From contig WHTF01000007.1 in the NCBI GenBank assembly GCA_009379725.1, positions 1 through 64,000 of the forward strand: a DNA stretch of 64,000 nucleotides. The letters are read 5' to 3'. Positions 35,507-43,801 of this stretch are shown piece by piece. Numbering within the stretch: the stretch's first letter is position 1; each line of letters opens with the position of its first letter. The position numbers and the translations under genes are program-made. This DNA is from Deltaproteobacteria bacterium. GTDB taxonomy: Bacteria > Desulfobacterota > Binatia > UBA9968. Under the pieces are notes generated by a model, which ran no database searches, was not told the origin of the DNA, and saw nothing but the letters and a program-made list of their open reading frames with translations.

Positions 35507-36787
35507 ATGCAGCTGACGCTTGAAATTCATCCGATAGAGAACATTCAATTCGGCGACTCGACGCGCTTACAGGGAACGACGCTTTTTGTCGATGCCGATG
35601 ATTTGCGCCGGCTGCTTCTTGAGGATACCTCTTTGATCGGTGTCGAATTTGATATCGCTCAGCCCGGAGAAAGCTGCCGGGCAGGTCCGGTTTTCGACAT
35701 CATCGAACCGCGTGCCAAGGGACCGGATTCGAGTCCTGATTTTCCCGGAATTTTAGGGCCGCCGCACACCGCCGGCTTTGGTACTACCCACGTTCTCGAG
35801 GGGGCGGCGGTCACAATGCTCAGGGAAAAATCGCCCGGTGACTCACGCGGCGCAACCGGATACGTGTTGGAGATGAGCGGTGCGCCGGCGGCGGGATCAA
35901 GATACGGTTCGTTGCATCATCTGATCATCATCCCTCATACGAAACCGGAATTGCCCGATCATGCGCAGCAGAAGGCTTATCGATTGGCGGGCCTAAGAGC
36001 TGCCGTCTACCTTGGACGGGCAGCCTTCAATCATTCGCCGCCGTCGAGCGTGACCTTCGATGCCATCGATCCGCCTGCCAAGGATCGTGACGGCCTTCCG
36101 CGAGTGGCTTACGTCGGGCAGATTTTTTCACGACAGCGAAAGCCGGAGTTGGACGAGCAAATTCTGTATGGTATCGGCACGGATGGTATGCTGCCGGTGC
36201 CGCTCCATCCGGATGAATGGCTCGACGGCGCGGTACTGCCGTCGTATCATACGTCTCTCGGCGGTGCCGAAACCTATTTCTATCAGAATCATCCCGTTAT
36301 CACGGAGCTTTACCGGCGTCATCAAGGGCGGGAGCTGAATTTCGCCGGCACGGTGGCGACGATTGCGTCCGCCAACAATTTCGATCGCGAGCGTAATTGC
36401 CGGTTTGCCTCAAACCTGGTCCGCTCCGTGCTTAAAGCGGATGCGGCGATACTGACAAAATTCGGCGGCGGCGTTCCCCATACCGATTTGTCCGAAACGG
36501 CGCGGCTGTTGGAAACAGTGGGCATCAAGACCGCCGTGCAGGTGACCGATCTTGCGCGCGACCACAAGGTGGAATCGGCGCTGCTGTTTAACTTTTCGGA
36601 AGTCGACGCGATAGTCTGTGTCGGCGGCAACAGTACAAGTTGGAGAGTGGCGCGGGCCGAGCGGGTCATCGCCGCCTCGCCGGAATTGAAAGAAGTGCTT
36701 ACCGGGCCGCTGGAGATGGAATCGCTCAATGTCATCGGGGTTGCGAATCAGCAAGGAGCATCGCGGCTCCGTGCCATGGTTTACTAG
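35507..36787 (+). CDS. Glycine/sarcosine/betaine reductase component B alpha-like (GrdE-like) protein
   Basis: 426 residues, close to the usual GrdE length. The recognisable family segment is DGAVLPSYHTS (from residue 240) followed by YFYQNHPVITELYRRHQGRELNFAGTVA. In classical GrdE and PrdA proproteins the cleaved Asn/Thr-Cys pair that yields the pyruvoyl group lies at about this point. Here the segment (245-255) has no Cys and reads Pro-Ser-Tyr-His-Thr-Ser. The C-terminal half keeps a repeated VLKADAAILTKFGGGVPHTDL pattern. The gene precedes the GrdB-like selenoprotein by 121 bp. The family call is firm; loss of pyruvoyl formation is inferred from memory of the family. Confidence 0.82.
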   Translation: MQLTLEIHPIENIQFGDSTRLQGTTLFVDADDLRRLLLEDTSLIGVEFDIAQPGESCRAGPVFDIIEPRAKGPDSSPDFPGILGPPHTAGFGTTHVLEGAAVTMLREKSPGDSRGATGYVLEMSGAPAAGSRYGSLHHLIIIPHTKPELPDHAQQKAYRLAGLRAAVYLGRAAFNHSPPSSVTFDAIDPPAKDRDGLPRVAYVGQIFSRQRKPELDEQILYGIGTDGMLPVPLHPDEWLDGAVLPSYHTSLGGAETYFYQNHPVITELYRRHQGRELNFAGTVATIASANNFDRERNCRFASNLVRSVLKADAAILTKFGGGVPHTDLSETARLLETVGIKTAVQVTDLARDHKVESALLFNFSEVDAIVCVGGNSTSWRVARAERVIAASPELKEVLTGPLEMESLNVIGVANQQGASRLRAMVY

Positions 36788-36908
36788 CAATGAGCTTGGG
36801 CGCCGGTTCGAACAATTCAATAAACGGATTGAAGGATTCGACCCCGAGCTTGTATAATTAGACGGTCCGAAAAGTTCAAGTTATCCATAAACTTGACGAG
36901 GCTGGAAC

Positions 36909-38195
36909 ATGCGAATCGTTCATTACTTGAATCAATTTTTTGCCGGGGTCGGCGGTGAAGAAAGCGCGGGTATGCCGCTCGACTCGCTTAAGGGAGCGGT
37001 CGGGCCGGGCAGACTCTTCGAACAGTTACTTGGCGATGACGCAAAAGTGCTGCTGACCCTGGTTTGCGGCGACAATTACGCGGTTGAGAATCAAGAGGAG
37101 ATGGTCGCTGCCGCCGTTCAAAGGATCCGCGAAGTGAAAGCCGATCTTGTGATCGCGGGTCCGTGCTTTCAGGCAGGCCGCTACGGCATGGCCGCCGGTG
37201 CCCTCTGCGCGGCGGTTCAATCGCAGTTAAGTATTCCCGTTGTGACCGCGATGAGTGAAGAAAATCCCGGAACGGATCTTTATCGCGAAATGATATACAT
37301 CGTCGACTCGGGCACGAACGCGGCAAAAATGCGCGATGTCGCGGTGATGATGATGAATCTCGCACAGAAGCTTGTCGACAAGATACCGCTCGGTCTGCCC
37401 AAGGAGGATGGATATTTCCGCCGCGGCTTTATCCGCGATCGGTTTGTCGAGCAGACCGCGGGACAGCGGCTTGTCGACATGGTGATGGCAAAAGTCAAAG
37501 GAGAGCCGTTTGAGTCGGAGATGGTGCCGACGACATTTTCGCCGGTGCGCATGCCGCCGGGTGTGAAAGACCTCTCCCAGGCAAAGTTCTTGCTGATTAC
37601 CGATGGTGGGCTAGTGCCCAAAGGCAATCCGGATAAGATTCAGGGTTCCGCGGCTACCCGGTGGGGCTCGTATAATATTGAAGCTTGCGACAATCTTAAA
37701 GGCGAAGACTACGAGATCTCGCACGGCGGCTACGATCCGCAGTTCGTCCGGCAGGACCCCGATCGGCTTGTGCCGCTCGACGTCATGCGCGAGCTCGAAC
37801 GAGCGGGCGCTATCGGCGAGGTCTACGAAGAATTTCTCTCCACTTCCGGTCTGGCCAATCCGCTGTCGAACACGCGGCGCATGGGCCGCGAGATGGCCGA
37901 GAAGGCCAAGCAGTTGGGCATCGACGCGGTTATTCTAACGTCCACCTGAGGCACGAGCACTCGCAGCGGCGCTGCGATCACGACCGAATTGGAGAAGGCA
38001 GGAATCCCGGCAGTGCAGATCACATCTGCACTGCCGATTGCCAAGATGGTGGGCGCAAACCGGTTGGTGTTGGGCAACGGTATCGTTCATGTGGTCGGCG
38101 ATGCCAATCTGTCGGTGGAACAAGAAAAGGAAGTGCGCCGGCAATTAGTGCAAAAGGCGCTCAAGGCACTGCAGGCGGACAACACGGCGGCCTAG
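36909..38195 (+). CDS. GrdB-like reductase, predicted selenoprotein with in-frame UGA (Sec347)
   Basis: 428 residues if UGA at 37947-37949 is read as selenocysteine. Conventional reading stops at 346. The evidence for readthrough is strong: the frame continues without a stop to 38195, and the sequence on both sides is GrdB-like (DAVILTST-U-GTSTRSGAAI, then AGIPAVQITSALPIAKMVGANR and a Lys-rich helical tail). A 7-bp hairpin begins 11 nt after UGA. Classical GrdB has UxxCxxC, while this protein has UxxSxxS, so it lacks the resolving Cys. GrdB forms the substrate-specific component B of glycine, sarcosine or betaine reductase. No grdA, grdC or grdD gene is near. The upstream partner is the GrdE-like protein. 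Confidence 0.83.
37961..37977 (+). promoter_or_regulatory. Bacterial SECIS-like hairpin after the UGA
   Basis: TCGCAGC (37961-37967) pairs exactly with GCTGCGA (37971-37977) around the loop GGC. The loop begins 18 nt after the UGA, within the spacing known for bacterial SECIS elements (roughly 16-37 nt), and has G in the first two loop positions. It is in coding sequence, as bacterial SECIS elements are. A chance GC hairpin cannot be ruled out. Confidence 0.6.
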
Positions 38196-38331
38196 CGCCG
38201 ATGCCATTCGCGCTATTGACGTTCGGACGTTTGGTCTGGATTTTTGAGGTAAGCAAGGACAGTTGAGCAACATTTTTTCCGAAAGGGACATCCTCTGCAC
38301 GGCGAACGCCGCGCTCCGGTTTTAGCAACCC

Positions 38332-39402
38332 ATGAATCTCAAGCGTTGGCGAATTTTTCTGTTTCCTTCGTTCCTCTGTCTCCTGTTTTTAGATTTGTTG
38401 CTATATGTACTTAATGCCGCCAGTCTCCTTGCGCCGGTGTGGCGCCTCATCGAGGCGATCCCAGATTATTTTTCCAAAGAACTCGATCTGTTGTTTACCC
38501 GCTTTTCTTTTGTCCTGTGGATCGGCGCAGCGGTCATATTAATTTTTGGCATTGCCCGGCTGCTCATAGCGCAAGCGGGCAGGACGATGCAGACCTTCCC
38601 CGCAGAGGTTGAAACTCTTACAGAGCCTCTCGAAGTTGCCGAACCTGAGTCGCCGTCCGCGGTCGCCAAATTTAGCCGGACCGGGCGTGGCTTCTCATTA
38701 GTGAATAAAATGGTCTTGCTGTTTGCGGCGATTGTCGCCGGCTTTGGTATCGCGGCAATGAGCATTGTTTATAATCTCATGCTCGGTGGATTTGAGATGC
38801 AGTTCGTGGAGCGCTCCAGAGCCGAGGCGCTGAAAATCGCCGTTAATTTATCCGAAGCCATGTTGCAGAAGAACATGAATCGGTTGCAAGACGAGGTTTT
38901 AACCTATGCGCTGCAACCCACGATCGCTTATGTGGTGGTCGAAGACGAGCAAGGACGGGTATTAGCCAGTGGTATGAAGGAGTCGCCCGGTCCCTTGCAG
39001 GAAGGTGAGGAATTAAATTCGCGGCGCAATCCACTTGCCGGTAGCGGGCTTTACCGGCAAGGCGAGGTTTCGCAAGCTCGCATAGCCATCGGCGGCGGTA
39101 AACTGGGGACGTTGTCCATCGGCATCTGGCGAAACGACATGGAAGATGAAGCTCGACGCGTTTTCTGGAAAATCGCCTTGTGCTCGCTTCTCCTCCTTGC
39201 CGCCGGCATAATATTGTTTTTTCTCGCCGCCAGGCGCCTCATCTGTCCTTTCTTTCAGCTGGTCGTTTCCGCTGAACAGATTAGTAGGGGAGTGTTCGAT
39301 ACTTCCATCGGAATTCGGCGCAATGACGAAATCGGTGAGCTGGCACGTTCTCTCGATCGCATGCGCTCCAGTCTCAAAGCAGCGATGACCCGGCTTGACT
39401 GA
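38332..39402 (+). CDS. Membrane sensor protein ending in a HAMP domain
   Basis: 356 residues. Two hydrophobic helices near the N-terminus (about 8-30 and 58-80) are followed by an acidic linker. A third helix (about 125-150) precedes a ~135-residue presumed extracytoplasmic sensor region (LSEAMLQKNMNRLQDEV, IAYVVVEDEQGRVLASG), and a fourth (about 285-305) leads to a HAMP domain (RRLICPFFQLVVSAEQISRG...DEIGELARSLDRM). The protein stops just after HAMP with no kinase, cyclase or methyl-accepting domain, so output must come from a partner. No convincing ribosome site was seen. It follows the reductase pair at 136 bp. Confidence 0.78.
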   Translation: MNLKRWRIFLFPSFLCLLFLDLLLYVLNAASLLAPVWRLIEAIPDYFSKELDLLFTRFSFVLWIGAAVILIFGIARLLIAQAGRTMQTFPAEVETLTEPLEVAEPESPSAVAKFSRTGRGFSLVNKMVLLFAAIVAGFGIAAMSIVYNLMLGGFEMQFVERSRAEALKIAVNLSEAMLQKNMNRLQDEVLTYALQPTIAYVVVEDEQGRVLASGMKESPGPLQEGEELNSRRNPLAGSGLYRQGEVSQARIAIGGGKLGTLSIGIWRNDMEDEARRVFWKIALCSLLLLAAGIILFFLAARRLICPFFQLVVSAEQISRGVFDTSIGIRRNDEIGELARSLDRMRSSLKAAMTRLD

Positions 39403-39447
39403 GAAGCCTCTTTTTAGAGCATGTCTGTTCGACAAGGCATGCGACTT

Positions 39448-40587
39448 CTAGCATTTGCCGGGGAACACCTGGCCTCGTCTAATCGTCCAGCGCGCGGCAA
39501 TGCGCTGCTCGGCGGTGCGTTCGCCGCCGACACAGTCGCGCAATCTGTGCGCGGTATTGACTACCTGCAATGCGGCGATGTCCGCCTCACGTCCAACTTC
39601 GATACTGCCGAGACGATCTTGCCAGCCGATGGCTCTGGCAGGACTGCTCGTGCAGGCTGCGACGATTTGTTCCAAGCTCAAGCCGAGATGCAGAAACTTT
39701 GTCAGGGTTGTCGGCATGTCGATGACCGGGTTGGCAGGGCCCATGCGGCCGTGAAGATCCGTGCTGATGATGTCCGGTAACAGGCCGTCGCCCATGGCGC
39801 GCTGCACAAGATCAAAGTCGAAGTGGCCGTTGGCGTGACCGACGTCAAAGATCACGCCGCGTTCGTGGGCTTTGCGGACCGCGGCGCGAAGTTTGCCGGA
39901 TTCATCGATAATCGAAGGCTGTTGCGGAGTATAGCAATGGGTCACGACGTCGCCCGCTCGTAACGTATCGACGATTTCTTCCATGGAAATGGCGGTATCT
40001 CCCACATGCACCATCACAGGAGCGCGGCTGGCCTCGCCGGCTTTCACTGCCAGGCGCAGCGCGGCGCGGCCGTTGTCGCCGACGGATTTTCTGTGCATGC
40101 GCACTTTGATGCCGATGCCTACGTCTCGATTGTCAGCGACAGCCTGCGCCGCGCCATCCGGATCGGCGAAGCGGAGGTTCTGCAACTCCCCCGGATCGTT
40201 GAATACTCCATGCTGCGCTATGGCGATGAAAGCCAACATACGGGTACGCGCTTGTTCGTAAACTAATTTTCGAAAGCCAAGAAAATTGATCGGACCGGAT
40301 GATCCGGCATCCATGGTGGTTGTCACCCCGGTGGCAAGGCAAATCGGGTCGGCGTCGAATCCATAGGGATTCACACCCCAGTAGCTGTGGACATGAAAGT
40401 CGATTAAACCGGGAGTGACGAAACAACCTTCGAGGTCCAGGATTTTCTTAGCGTTGCCCTCCGGCAGATTTGCTTGGATAGCCGTGACGCGCCCGCCCGC
40501 AATACCAACATCTAGTTTGTGCTTTGTATTGGTTGCCGGATTGAGAACCGTGCCGCCAATCAGCAGAAGGTCGAATGCATCAGCCAT
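39448..40587 (-). CDS. Amidohydrolase/deacetylase family metallohydrolase
   Basis: 379 residues. It has a composite beta-sandwich plus TIM-barrel plan: DLLLIGGTVLNPATN, LDLEGCFVTPGLIDFHVHSYWG (metal His pair), GIKVRMHR with the Lys that could be carboxylated, then APVMVHVGD, VVTHCYTPQ and IISTDLHGR (catalytic Asp). This fits the amidohydrolase/deacetylase (EF0837-like, dihydroorotase-related) group. Substrate unknown. It is convergent with the HAMP sensor gene. Confidence 0.87.
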   Translation of the reverse strand: MADAFDLLLIGGTVLNPATNTKHKLDVGIAGGRVTAIQANLPEGNAKKILDLEGCFVTPGLIDFHVHSYWGVNPYGFDADPICLATGVTTTMDAGSSGPINFLGFRKLVYEQARTRMLAFIAIAQHGVFNDPGELQNLRFADPDGAAQAVADNRDVGIGIKVRMHRKSVGDNGRAALRLAVKAGEASRAPVMVHVGDTAISMEEIVDTLRAGDVVTHCYTPQQPSIIDESGKLRAAVRKAHERGVIFDVGHANGHFDFDLVQRAMGDGLLPDIISTDLHGRMGPANPVIDMPTTLTKFLHLGLSLEQIVAACTSSPARAIGWQDRLGSIEVGREADIAALQVVNTAHRLRDCVGGERTAEQRIAARWTIRRGQVFPGKC

Positions 40588-40657
40588 TTTATTCTCGCTT
40601 CGTTGATCCGACGCTGTTCCGGAATCCAGTGCACCGAGTCCGAATCATTTCAACCCT

Positions 40658-40741
40658 CCCCTCGACAGGGGATAAAGGTGGGGGATTTCGGTCCAATGAC
40701 GGGGGCACCCCTATCCAACCTTCCCCCGTGGAGGGGGAAGG
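40658..40741. repeat. Intergenic GC-hairpin repeat block
   Basis: Two hairpins, CCCCT-cgac-AGGGG (40658-40671) and CCTTCCCCC-gtgga-GGGGGAAGG (40719-40741), flank a third G/C-rich inverted stretch near 40700. Between two amidohydrolase genes, this resembles the dispersed palindromic repeats common in environmental proteobacteria. It may also stop transcription of the upstream gene. Confidence 0.5.
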
Positions 40742-40798
40742 CTCTGAGTTTTCGCGCGCACTCCGACTTATCTTCACACGTTCACGAGCACGGTTTTT

Positions 40799-41836
40799 TT
40801 AATCCGCATCCAGGCCGTAAAATTTCGCCGGATTCGTGTAAAGGATCTTGTCGATTACTTTCGCATCGATATCGCCGTTCTCTTTAAGGCGTTTCAAAGC
40901 CAACAGCTCGCTGGCATTGTCGGCGTGGCCATAGTCGGAGCCGATCATGAGACTATTGTCGCCGGCGTATTTCAGCACATAGGGCAAATCATCGTCGGTC
41001 TGGCAGGCGACAAACAGCTGGCTGCTGCCGCGCAAGACGTCCGGTTTTGCCTCCTTGCCGGCAAGTTTCGGGAAGCGCAGATTCAAATCGTGAACCAGGT
41101 ACGGCACCCATTGTGCGGCGACCTCGATGGCGCCGATACGGAGTTTCGGAAAGCGCTCGGGAATACCGTTTAGGATCATCGAGTGAAAACCGCCGATGAC
41201 GATGAGTTTCGCGACCCGAAAAGGCTCCCCGCCCAGCGCCTCATTGACGCCGAAATGACCGATACCGGAATGGATGCCGATAGGCATGTTGAGCCTGCCG
41301 GCTTCTTCATAGAGGGGGAAGAAATAAGCGTCGTGCAAAGTGTGTTTGGTCTCGAGGCCGCGCATGAAGACGGCGCAAGCGCCGTGCCCTTGCGACCAAC
41401 GAAGCTCGTCCAACGCCTTGTCCATGGTCATCAGCGGCAGCTGCACCGCCCAGCGAAGACGTTCCTTGGCCTTGGACCAGATATCGGCCATCCAGCGATT
41501 ATAGGAATGGCACAGAGCGAGCTCGATTTTCGGATTGTCCGTGACCGGGCGTAAAAAGAGCGTCGGATAGAGCACTTGAACCGCGGTGCCGATCTCGTCC
41601 ATGTGGTGTAAACGCGAATCGATATTGGCCAGCTCACGCGACTCCTGGGACGTATCCTTGCCGATATTGTCGCGCCCGCCGATCATCCGCCCGCCGATGA
41701 ACCAATAATCGTGCTTCTTGCCCGTGGGCATATCGACACTGATCGATACCGGGCGATAACGGCGCTCATCGCCTTCCAAGTAGTCCCAGGTTTTCTCGCA
41801 TTCGATAACATGGGCATCGGCGTCAATCGTCAACAT
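40799..41836 (-). CDS. Amidohydrolase_2 family protein, tandem copy 1
   Basis: 345 residues, ACMSD-like TIM barrel. The N-terminal LTIDADAHVIE carries the first metal motif in the Asp-x-His variant, MPIGIHSGIGHFG provides the central His, and MIGSDYGHADN is the C-terminal catalytic Asp region. GGAGG lies 7 nt before the ATG at 41836. Full-length similarity to the next gene (TYP-like KVIDKILYTNP / RVIDKILDDNP ends) marks a tandem duplication. Likely a hydrolase or decarboxylase in aromatic catabolism; the substrate is unknown. Confidence 0.86.
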   Translation of the reverse strand: MLTIDADAHVIECEKTWDYLEGDERRYRPVSISVDMPTGKKHDYWFIGGRMIGGRDNIGKDTSQESRELANIDSRLHHMDEIGTAVQVLYPTLFLRPVTDNPKIELALCHSYNRWMADIWSKAKERLRWAVQLPLMTMDKALDELRWSQGHGACAVFMRGLETKHTLHDAYFFPLYEEAGRLNMPIGIHSGIGHFGVNEALGGEPFRVAKLIVIGGFHSMILNGIPERFPKLRIGAIEVAAQWVPYLVHDLNLRFPKLAGKEAKPDVLRGSSQLFVACQTDDDLPYVLKYAGDNSLMIGSDYGHADNASELLALKRLKENGDIDAKVIDKILYTNPAKFYGLDAD

Positions 41837-41874
41837 GGTTAAGCCTCCGTGAGATAAACCTTCCTGGCGTAAAA

Positions 41875-42894
41875 CTACAGCGCATAAAGCGCGCGTGGAT
41901 TGTCGTCGAGAATTTTATCGATCACCCGCGCGCCGATCTTTCCTTCGGTCCTCAGTTTTCGCAGCGCTTCGATCTCGCTGGCGTTGTCCGAGTGCCCGTA
42001 ATCGGTGCCGATGACCAGATTCTCTTCGCCTGCGTAGCCGAGGATGTAATCGAGGTCGTCATCGGTTTGGCAGGTAACGTAAACCCGGTGATCCCGCAGC
42101 ACGTTGGAACCGAGCTGTTTGCCGCGGCGCTGGTAGCGACGCGCCAGGTCATGGACGGCGTAGGGAATCCACTGGGCGCTCACTTCGACAATGGCGATGC
42201 GCAATGCGGGGAATTTGTCAGGGATGCCATCGACTAAAAGCGAGTGAAAGGCGCCGACCACGGCGAGCTTGAATTTGCAAAAGCCCGGCTCATCGAGAAA
42301 GAAGTCGTGCGACTCGATGCTGCCGTTGGCCGAATGAACGCAAATTGGCAGGTCGAGTTTGCTGGCCGCGTCATACAGCGGAAAAAAGTAGGAGTCGCTC
42401 AAGCGCCGGTCGGCTTCGAGCCCTCGTAAATAGACGCCGCAAGCGCCGCGTTCTTTGCCGAATTTCAGTTCCTCGGCGACTCGATCCATGTTGAGAAGCG
42501 GCGGCACGACCACCCAACGAAACCGGTCCGGCGCTTTTTTGACGATATCGGCCATCCAGCGATTGTAGCTGCGGCACAGAGCGAGATCGACTTCGGCCCG
42601 CCGCGCCGTGGGAAAGATAAAAATCGTCGGATAGATTACCTGCATATCGATGTTCAATTCGTCCATGTGTTTGATCCGGACACTGAGATCGCTCATGTCC
42701 CGGGCCGCTTCCGGAAGTTTCTTTTCGACGTTGCTGCGCGGCATGAGCCTGCCGTCGATGAGCCAATAGTCGACCGATGGGTCGCCGTTGGCGGCGCCGA
42801 CGATTTTCGGTTTAAACCGCCGCTCGGATTCGAGCATGTAATCCCAGGCCGATTCGCTTTCTATCACATGAGCGTCGGCATCGATGACCGCCAT
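41875..42894 (-). CDS. Amidohydrolase_2 family protein, tandem copy 2
   Basis: 339 residues, paralogous to the gene at 40799-41836: VIDADAHVIESES, IRVHS-type LPICVHSANGS and VIGTDYGHSDNASEIEAL. AGGAG lies 7 nt before the ATG. It is 38 bp upstream of its paralogue in the same direction. Both have the Asp-x-His first motif, more common in the decarboxylase-like members. The two may work on successive or alternative substrates. Confidence 0.86.
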   Translation of the reverse strand: MAVIDADAHVIESESAWDYMLESERRFKPKIVGAANGDPSVDYWLIDGRLMPRSNVEKKLPEAARDMSDLSVRIKHMDELNIDMQVIYPTIFIFPTARRAEVDLALCRSYNRWMADIVKKAPDRFRWVVVPPLLNMDRVAEELKFGKERGACGVYLRGLEADRRLSDSYFFPLYDAASKLDLPICVHSANGSIESHDFFLDEPGFCKFKLAVVGAFHSLLVDGIPDKFPALRIAIVEVSAQWIPYAVHDLARRYQRRGKQLGSNVLRDHRVYVTCQTDDDLDYILGYAGEENLVIGTDYGHSDNASEIEALRKLRTEGKIGARVIDKILDDNPRALYAL

Positions 42895-42980
42895 TGTTTA
42901 CTCCTTATCAATCCACTTACTTCGTCTGAACTCATCCAACTTGTCTCGCTAAAAGCACGAAATACGCTCACGATCTCTCT

Positions 42981-43721
42981 TCATCCTTCCCGCGCTGTTT
43001 CGTTCACCAGCTTGCCATTCTCATAAGCGAAGCATCGACCGCTTTGTTCCATGGGAAGCTGCGCCGCCAACACGAACCCCTGTCCAAGAATCTCCGGTCC
43101 CGGCAGACGCTTGAATGCCTCTTCCGGCGCGCCTTCGGTGACGATCGGTACGCGCGGTGAAAAGGTCACGACGCAGACATTAGAATCTCTAACTTCTTCA
43201 GCCACATAGCGGGTAAACGTTCGGATCGCGTCTTTGCTCGACATGTAGGCGCAGGCGCCTGCGGGTGTGATCCCGCCGCCGCCGTAGAGATTGATGATAT
43301 GGCCGGTTTTTCGCTCCTCCATGTGAGGAATGACATGTTTGGTGCCGTGAAACGTACCGCCCAAATTGGTCTGAATCACCCGTTGCCAAAAATCATTGGG
43401 CATGGCGCTGATGCGCGGCCAGCGCGGAATGCCCCAGGCAAAATGCGGTACGATGGCGGCGTTGTTAATGTGAACATCGATCTGGCCGAAATGATGGATC
43501 ACCTGATCGACCATTTGTTTGACGCTGTCTTCGTTCCGGACGTCAACCGGCAAAGCGATGGTTTCGGTGAGCTGTCCGATTTCAGCCGCGGTCTTTTGCG
43601 CCTGCTCATGGTTGAAATCGGCAATAACCACTTTCGCTTTCTCCTGGGCAAAGGTTTTGGCTGCATGGCGCCCGATGCCTTGGGCCGCGCCGGTGACAAT
43701 GACTACTTTTCCTTGAAGCAT
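42981..43721 (-). CDS. Short-chain dehydrogenase/reductase with altered active-site Ser
   Basis: 246 residues, classical SDR length. The nucleotide-binding TGAAQGIGRHA, the NNAA motif (HINNAAIVPH) and the catalytic Tyr-x3-Lys (AYMSSK) are present. The Ser normally 13 residues before the Tyr is missing: the segment is INLYGGGG, with Tyr or Gly in its place. Activity may therefore be altered or lost. AGGAGG lies 5 nt before the ATG. It is 87 bp upstream of the amidohydrolase pair in the same direction. Confidence 0.88.
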   Translation of the reverse strand: MLQGKVVIVTGAAQGIGRHAAKTFAQEKAKVVIADFNHEQAQKTAAEIGQLTETIALPVDVRNEDSVKQMVDQVIHHFGQIDVHINNAAIVPHFAWGIPRWPRISAMPNDFWQRVIQTNLGGTFHGTKHVIPHMEERKTGHIINLYGGGGITPAGACAYMSSKDAIRTFTRYVAEEVRDSNVCVVTFSPRVPIVTEGAPEEAFKRLPGPEILGQGFVLAAQLPMEQSGRCFAYENGKLVNETAREG

Positions 43722-43801
43722 ATGAACCTCCTGATGGTTTCTTTAACGTGAAAAAGGACTATTTGCGACCCAGGTTGGGCAGCCTATTTTCCGTCATGTC
43801 T

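Noticed and set aside
37989-38195. Separate small gene starting at TTG 37989
   Set aside because: It is in frame with the GrdB-like gene and continues family sequence after UGA, with no ribosome site of its own.
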